A stretch of 44,257 bases of DNA, from positions 1 through 44,257 of the forward strand of contig RBWT01000059.1 in assembly GCA_004010275.1 (NCBI GenBank), read 5' to 3'. Below are positions 41,701 through 44,257 of this stretch, piece by piece. Within the stretch, counting starts at the first letter, position 1. The number at the start of each line of letters is the position of its first letter. The notes beneath the pieces were generated by a model. That model worked only from the letters and a program-made list of their open reading frames with translations, ran no database searches and had not been told where the DNA came from. This DNA is from Streptomyces huasconensis. Its GTDB lineage: Bacteria > Actinomycetota > Actinomycetes > Streptomycetales > Streptomycetaceae. The position numbers and the translations under genes are program-made.

Positions 41701-42591
41701 ATGCAGTTCGACGACGATGCGGGCCTGGACACCTCCGAGGTGCAGGATGTGCGCGGCAGCCGCATCCCCGGCGGCCGGGCGACCGTGGGCGGCGGCATCG
41801 CCGGGCTCATCGCGCTGGTGCTGGGCCTCTTCTTCGGCGTGGGGCCGGATCAGCTGGGCCTCTCCTCCGGTGACGAGGAGCCCGAGGCCTCCTCGTCGTC
41901 CCTCGCGCAGGTGCAGCAGAGCTGCCGCACGGGGCGGGACGCCAACACCAAGGACGACTGCCGCATCGTGGCGGTGGTCAACAGCGTGCAGGACTTCTGG
42001 CGCCCGGAGTTCCAGCGCAGGCGGGCCGCATACTCCCCCGCGACGACCGTCCTGTTCACCAGCCGTGTGGGCACCGCCTGCGGGACGGCCACCTCGGCGG
42101 TCGGGCCGTTCTACTGCCCGGGCGACCGGAAGGTCTATCTGGACCTCGGCTTCTTCGACGAGCTGCGCACGAAGTTCGGCTCCACGGGCGGCCCCTTCGC
42201 GCAGGCGTACGTGGTGGCCCACGAGTACGGGCACCACGTCCAGAACCTGGCGGGCACCCTGAGGCGCTCCCAGGACGGGCGCACGGGCCGTGACAGCAAT
42301 GCCGTGCGGGTGGAGTTGCAGGCGGACTGCTACGCCGGGGTCTGGGCGCGGCACGCGACCCGCAGTCCGGACGAGCGCAAGGGCAAGCCGCTGATCAGCA
42401 GCCTCGACGAGGCGGACATCCAGGACGGCCTGGACGCGGCGGCAGCGGTGGGCGACGACCGGATTCAGGAGAAGTTCCAGGGCCGCGTCACCCCCGAGAC
42501 CTGGACGCACGGCTCCGCCGAGCAGCGTCGGCAGTGGTTCTACCAGGGCTACCGCACGGGCGACATGGGGCGGTGCGACACCTTCCGCTGA
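41701..42591 (+). CDS. ypfJ: YpfJ-type neutral zinc metallopeptidase
   Basis: This 296-residue membrane-anchored protein has an N-terminal cytoplasmic stretch, one helix (GGGIAGLIALVLGLFFGVG), and an extracytoplasmic zincin domain with His174-Glu-Tyr-Gly-His178-His. Downstream ELQADCYAGVWARHA supplies a third metal ligand in this family. Cysteines at CRTG, CRIV, CGT and CPGD may form disulfides. The natural substrate is unknown. The frame is clean. Confidence 0.9.
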   Translation: MQFDDDAGLDTSEVQDVRGSRIPGGRATVGGGIAGLIALVLGLFFGVGPDQLGLSSGDEEPEASSSSLAQVQQSCRTGRDANTKDDCRIVAVVNSVQDFWRPEFQRRRAAYSPATTVLFTSRVGTACGTATSAVGPFYCPGDRKVYLDLGFFDELRTKFGSTGGPFAQAYVVAHEYGHHVQNLAGTLRRSQDGRTGRDSNAVRVELQADCYAGVWARHATRSPDERKGKPLISSLDEADIQDGLDAAAAVGDDRIQEKFQGRVTPETWTHGSAEQRRQWFYQGYRTGDMGRCDTFR

Positions 42592-42638
42592 GCCGCCCGG
42601 ACCCCCCGGTGCGGCACGACCTGATCGGAGTGATCGGC

Positions 42639-43055
42639 ATGGCAGACCATCGGAACGGGCGGCCGAGCGTCTTCCCGACCCTGCTGTACGCGGACGCGAA
42701 AGCCGCGGTGAAACAGCTGACGGAGGCCTTCGGCTTCACCGAGCTGCATGTGTACGAGAGCGAGGACGGCGGCGTCGCGCACGCCGAACTCGCCCAGGGC
42801 AACGGCATGGTGATGCTCGGCTCCAAGGGCACGGGCGGTGTCTTCGACCGGGCGATGAAGGGCGCGGGTCCGTGCGGGGTGTACGTCGTCGTGGACGACG
42901 TCGACGCCCACCACCGGAGGGCCGTGGAGCACGGCGCGGAGATCCTGATGCCCCCGACCGACCAGGACTACGGCTCGCGGGACTACATGGCGCGGGACGC
43001 CGAGGGCAACGTATGGAGTTTTGGGACGTACGCCCCCGGGACCGCCGGGGGCTGA
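42639..43055 (+). CDS. VOC family protein (glyoxalase/bleomycin-resistance fold)
   Basis: This 138-residue protein has paired beta-alpha-beta-beta-beta modules: FPTLLYADAKAAVKQLTEAFGF, GVAHAELAQGNGMVMLGS, GVYVVVDDVDAHHRRAVEHG and DYMARDAEGNVWSFGTY. PhnB-like VOC proteins bind metals or small molecules; this one has no clear substrate. It lies 47 bases after ypfJ on the same strand and may be cotranscribed. The start ATG is family-consistent. Confidence 0.88.
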   Translation: MADHRNGRPSVFPTLLYADAKAAVKQLTEAFGFTELHVYESEDGGVAHAELAQGNGMVMLGSKGTGGVFDRAMKGAGPCGVYVVVDDVDAHHRRAVEHGAEILMPPTDQDYGSRDYMARDAEGNVWSFGTYAPGTAGG

Positions 43056-43058
43056 CGC

Positions 43059-44257
43059 TCACTCCCCGCCGGTGTGCACCTGGAAGGCGGCGCGGCGCAC
43101 CGCCCTGGCGAGCGCCGGGTCGGGGTGGGCGGCGGCGAGGGCGACCAGGACCTGGACGGTGCGGGGGTGGCCCGCGGCGGCGCACCTCGTCGAGGATCGC
43201 GGGCACGGTGGGCTGGACCGCCGACTCCAGGTGGCGGACGAGGAGTTCGCCCTCGCCGTGGTCCGCGACGGCCGCCGCGGTGTCGATCCACAGCCAGGTG
43301 GACTCCTCGCGGCTCAGCACGAGGTGGACGTCCTCGGGGTCGGCGCCCTCCTGCTCGGCCAGCCACAGCAGGGCGTAGGGGCGCAGGGAGGGCTCGTCGA
43401 CGACGGCTCTGACCTCCGCCTCGGCCGGGGCGCCGACGACGCGCAGGGCCTCGAAGGCGAGGCCGCGCAGCAGGGCGCCTCCTCGCCGCGGGCGGCGGTG
43501 AGCAGCTCGGTGACGGCGCTGCCGACGGGGCGGGCGGCGAGCCAGGCGCGGTACTCGCGCGGGCCGCGTTGGGGCGCAGGCGGGCGCAGCCGCGGAGCAT
43601 GTCCTCGGCGGACTGCTCGATGTGTCCTGCGGGGCTCTGCGCGGCGACGCAGATCTGCTCCAGCTTGACCCAGACCGCCCAGCTGCCGAGCGGGGTGAGG
43701 GTGGCGTGGCCGTCGGCGTAGGTCAGCGCGCCGACCGGGCGGCGAGGCCGTGCAGCGCCCAGTCGAGGAGGACGGGCAGCGGCGGCGCCTCTTCGGGGTG
43801 GTCGGCCGGGGTCTCCGGCTGGGGCCCGTAGGGGATCTCGCAGCGCTCGGTGCGCAGTTCCGTGACGCGCTGGTCCAGAGGTCGAGCAGTTGCGCACGGG
43901 GACGGGGCCCGCCGACAGCTGGAGGAAGGAGAGGACCTGCGGCATGGCCTCGACGACCTCGGCGACCGCGGCGGGGCCGAGCGCGTCCGGCGCCGGGTGG
44001 GCCAGCGACCAGGCGTCGAAGAGCGCGACCCAGCCGCGCAGCACGGCGCTGTCGTCGCGGTCCCAGGCGCGCAGACGCCAGCCGGGGCGGGCGCGGTCGC
44101 CGTGCACCTCCACGAGGCCGGCGAGGCGGGCGGTGTCCCAGTCGGCGCGGACCTGAGCGGCGGTCAGGCCCAGTTCTCGGCGGCGTTCGGCGGTGGCGTC
44201 GGAGAGGGTGCCCTTGCCGTCGGGGCTCCCTCCGGTGCTGCCGGGTCCGGGCCGCAG
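43059..44257 (-). pseudogene. Conserved hypothetical protein, 5' end beyond the window, frameshifted
   Basis: Coding runs leftward from the window edge to TGA at 43059-43061. Pieces in different frames include ELGLTAAQVRADWDTARL, WVALFDAWSLAHPAPDALG, ALTYADGHATLTPLGSWAVW, PSLRPYALLWLAEQEGADPE and a C-terminus ending FQVHTGGE. At least five indels are present. Helical repeats of 30-40 residues rich in Ala and Leu toward the C-terminus suggest a HEAT-like scaffold. I recognise it only as a Streptomyces conserved hypothetical. Function unknown. Confidence 0.6.

Overview
The window is a very GC-rich actinobacterial chromosome segment, almost certainly Streptomyces. The evidence is the codon bias, the many GTG starts, and an ordered set of Streptomyces core genes (serB, fabI-fabG, tldD-tldE, tyrS, moaA, a gbn-type nucleoid protein, an Asp23/AmaP cluster). 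I see no phage, transposase, CRISPR array, rRNA or tRNA gene. Most of it is housekeeping chromosome, with one plausible catabolic and lipid module in the middle.

Layout. 1-7400: a low-complexity Pro-rich 3' end, serB (two ACT domains plus HAD), a SixA-type phosphatase, a small membrane protein, a 38-residue transporter-associated microprotein beside a CynX-type MFS exporter, a divergent GntR/FadR regulator with a palindrome between the two, and fabI/fabG of fatty acid synthesis. 7500-16500: the TldD/TldE protease pair, tyrS, a GlsB-type membrane protein, DUF3099, a small Cys/His protein, moaA, and a DUF485-actP acetate uptake operon with a Crp-like site upstream. 16800-22700: tandem secreted subtilisins, then a CoA-transferase and a CopD-like membrane protein that are badly frame-disrupted. 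22600-29400: a leftward run of acetoacetate-decarboxylase family, SDR, two paralogous amidohydrolases, an AGMO-like ether-lipid oxygenase and a YhhN/TMEM86-like protein. A divergent TetR gene and a perfect 6-3-6 palindrome lie at its head. 29400-34300: DEDDh exonuclease with a BRCT domain, a zinc-ribbon microprotein, SURF1, GH15 and an SDR. 34300-37400: a five-gene Asp23/DUF6286/AmaP envelope cluster and a divergent P10-like gene. 37400-44257: enoyl-CoA hydratase, gbn, an ABC-F ATPase, a secreted or anchored hypothetical protein, a YpfJ-type zinc peptidase, a VOC protein and a truncated gene at the right edge.

The strongest global signal is technical. About fourteen genes contain single-base indels, mostly one base lost from a short G or C run, including genes that should be functional such as tldE. 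Frame-corrected lengths come out at family-typical sizes, so I read these as sequencing or assembly errors and not as gene decay. Two genes carry compensating pairs that leave a hidden stretch of nonsense protein.

The best candidates for new biology are: the TetR/palindrome-controlled ADC-SDR-amidohydrolase operon; the AGMO-like plus TMEM86-like pair, which together suggest ether-lipid cleavage; a 12-bp hairpin that buries the SURF1 start codon; and the structured leader of the twin subtilisins.
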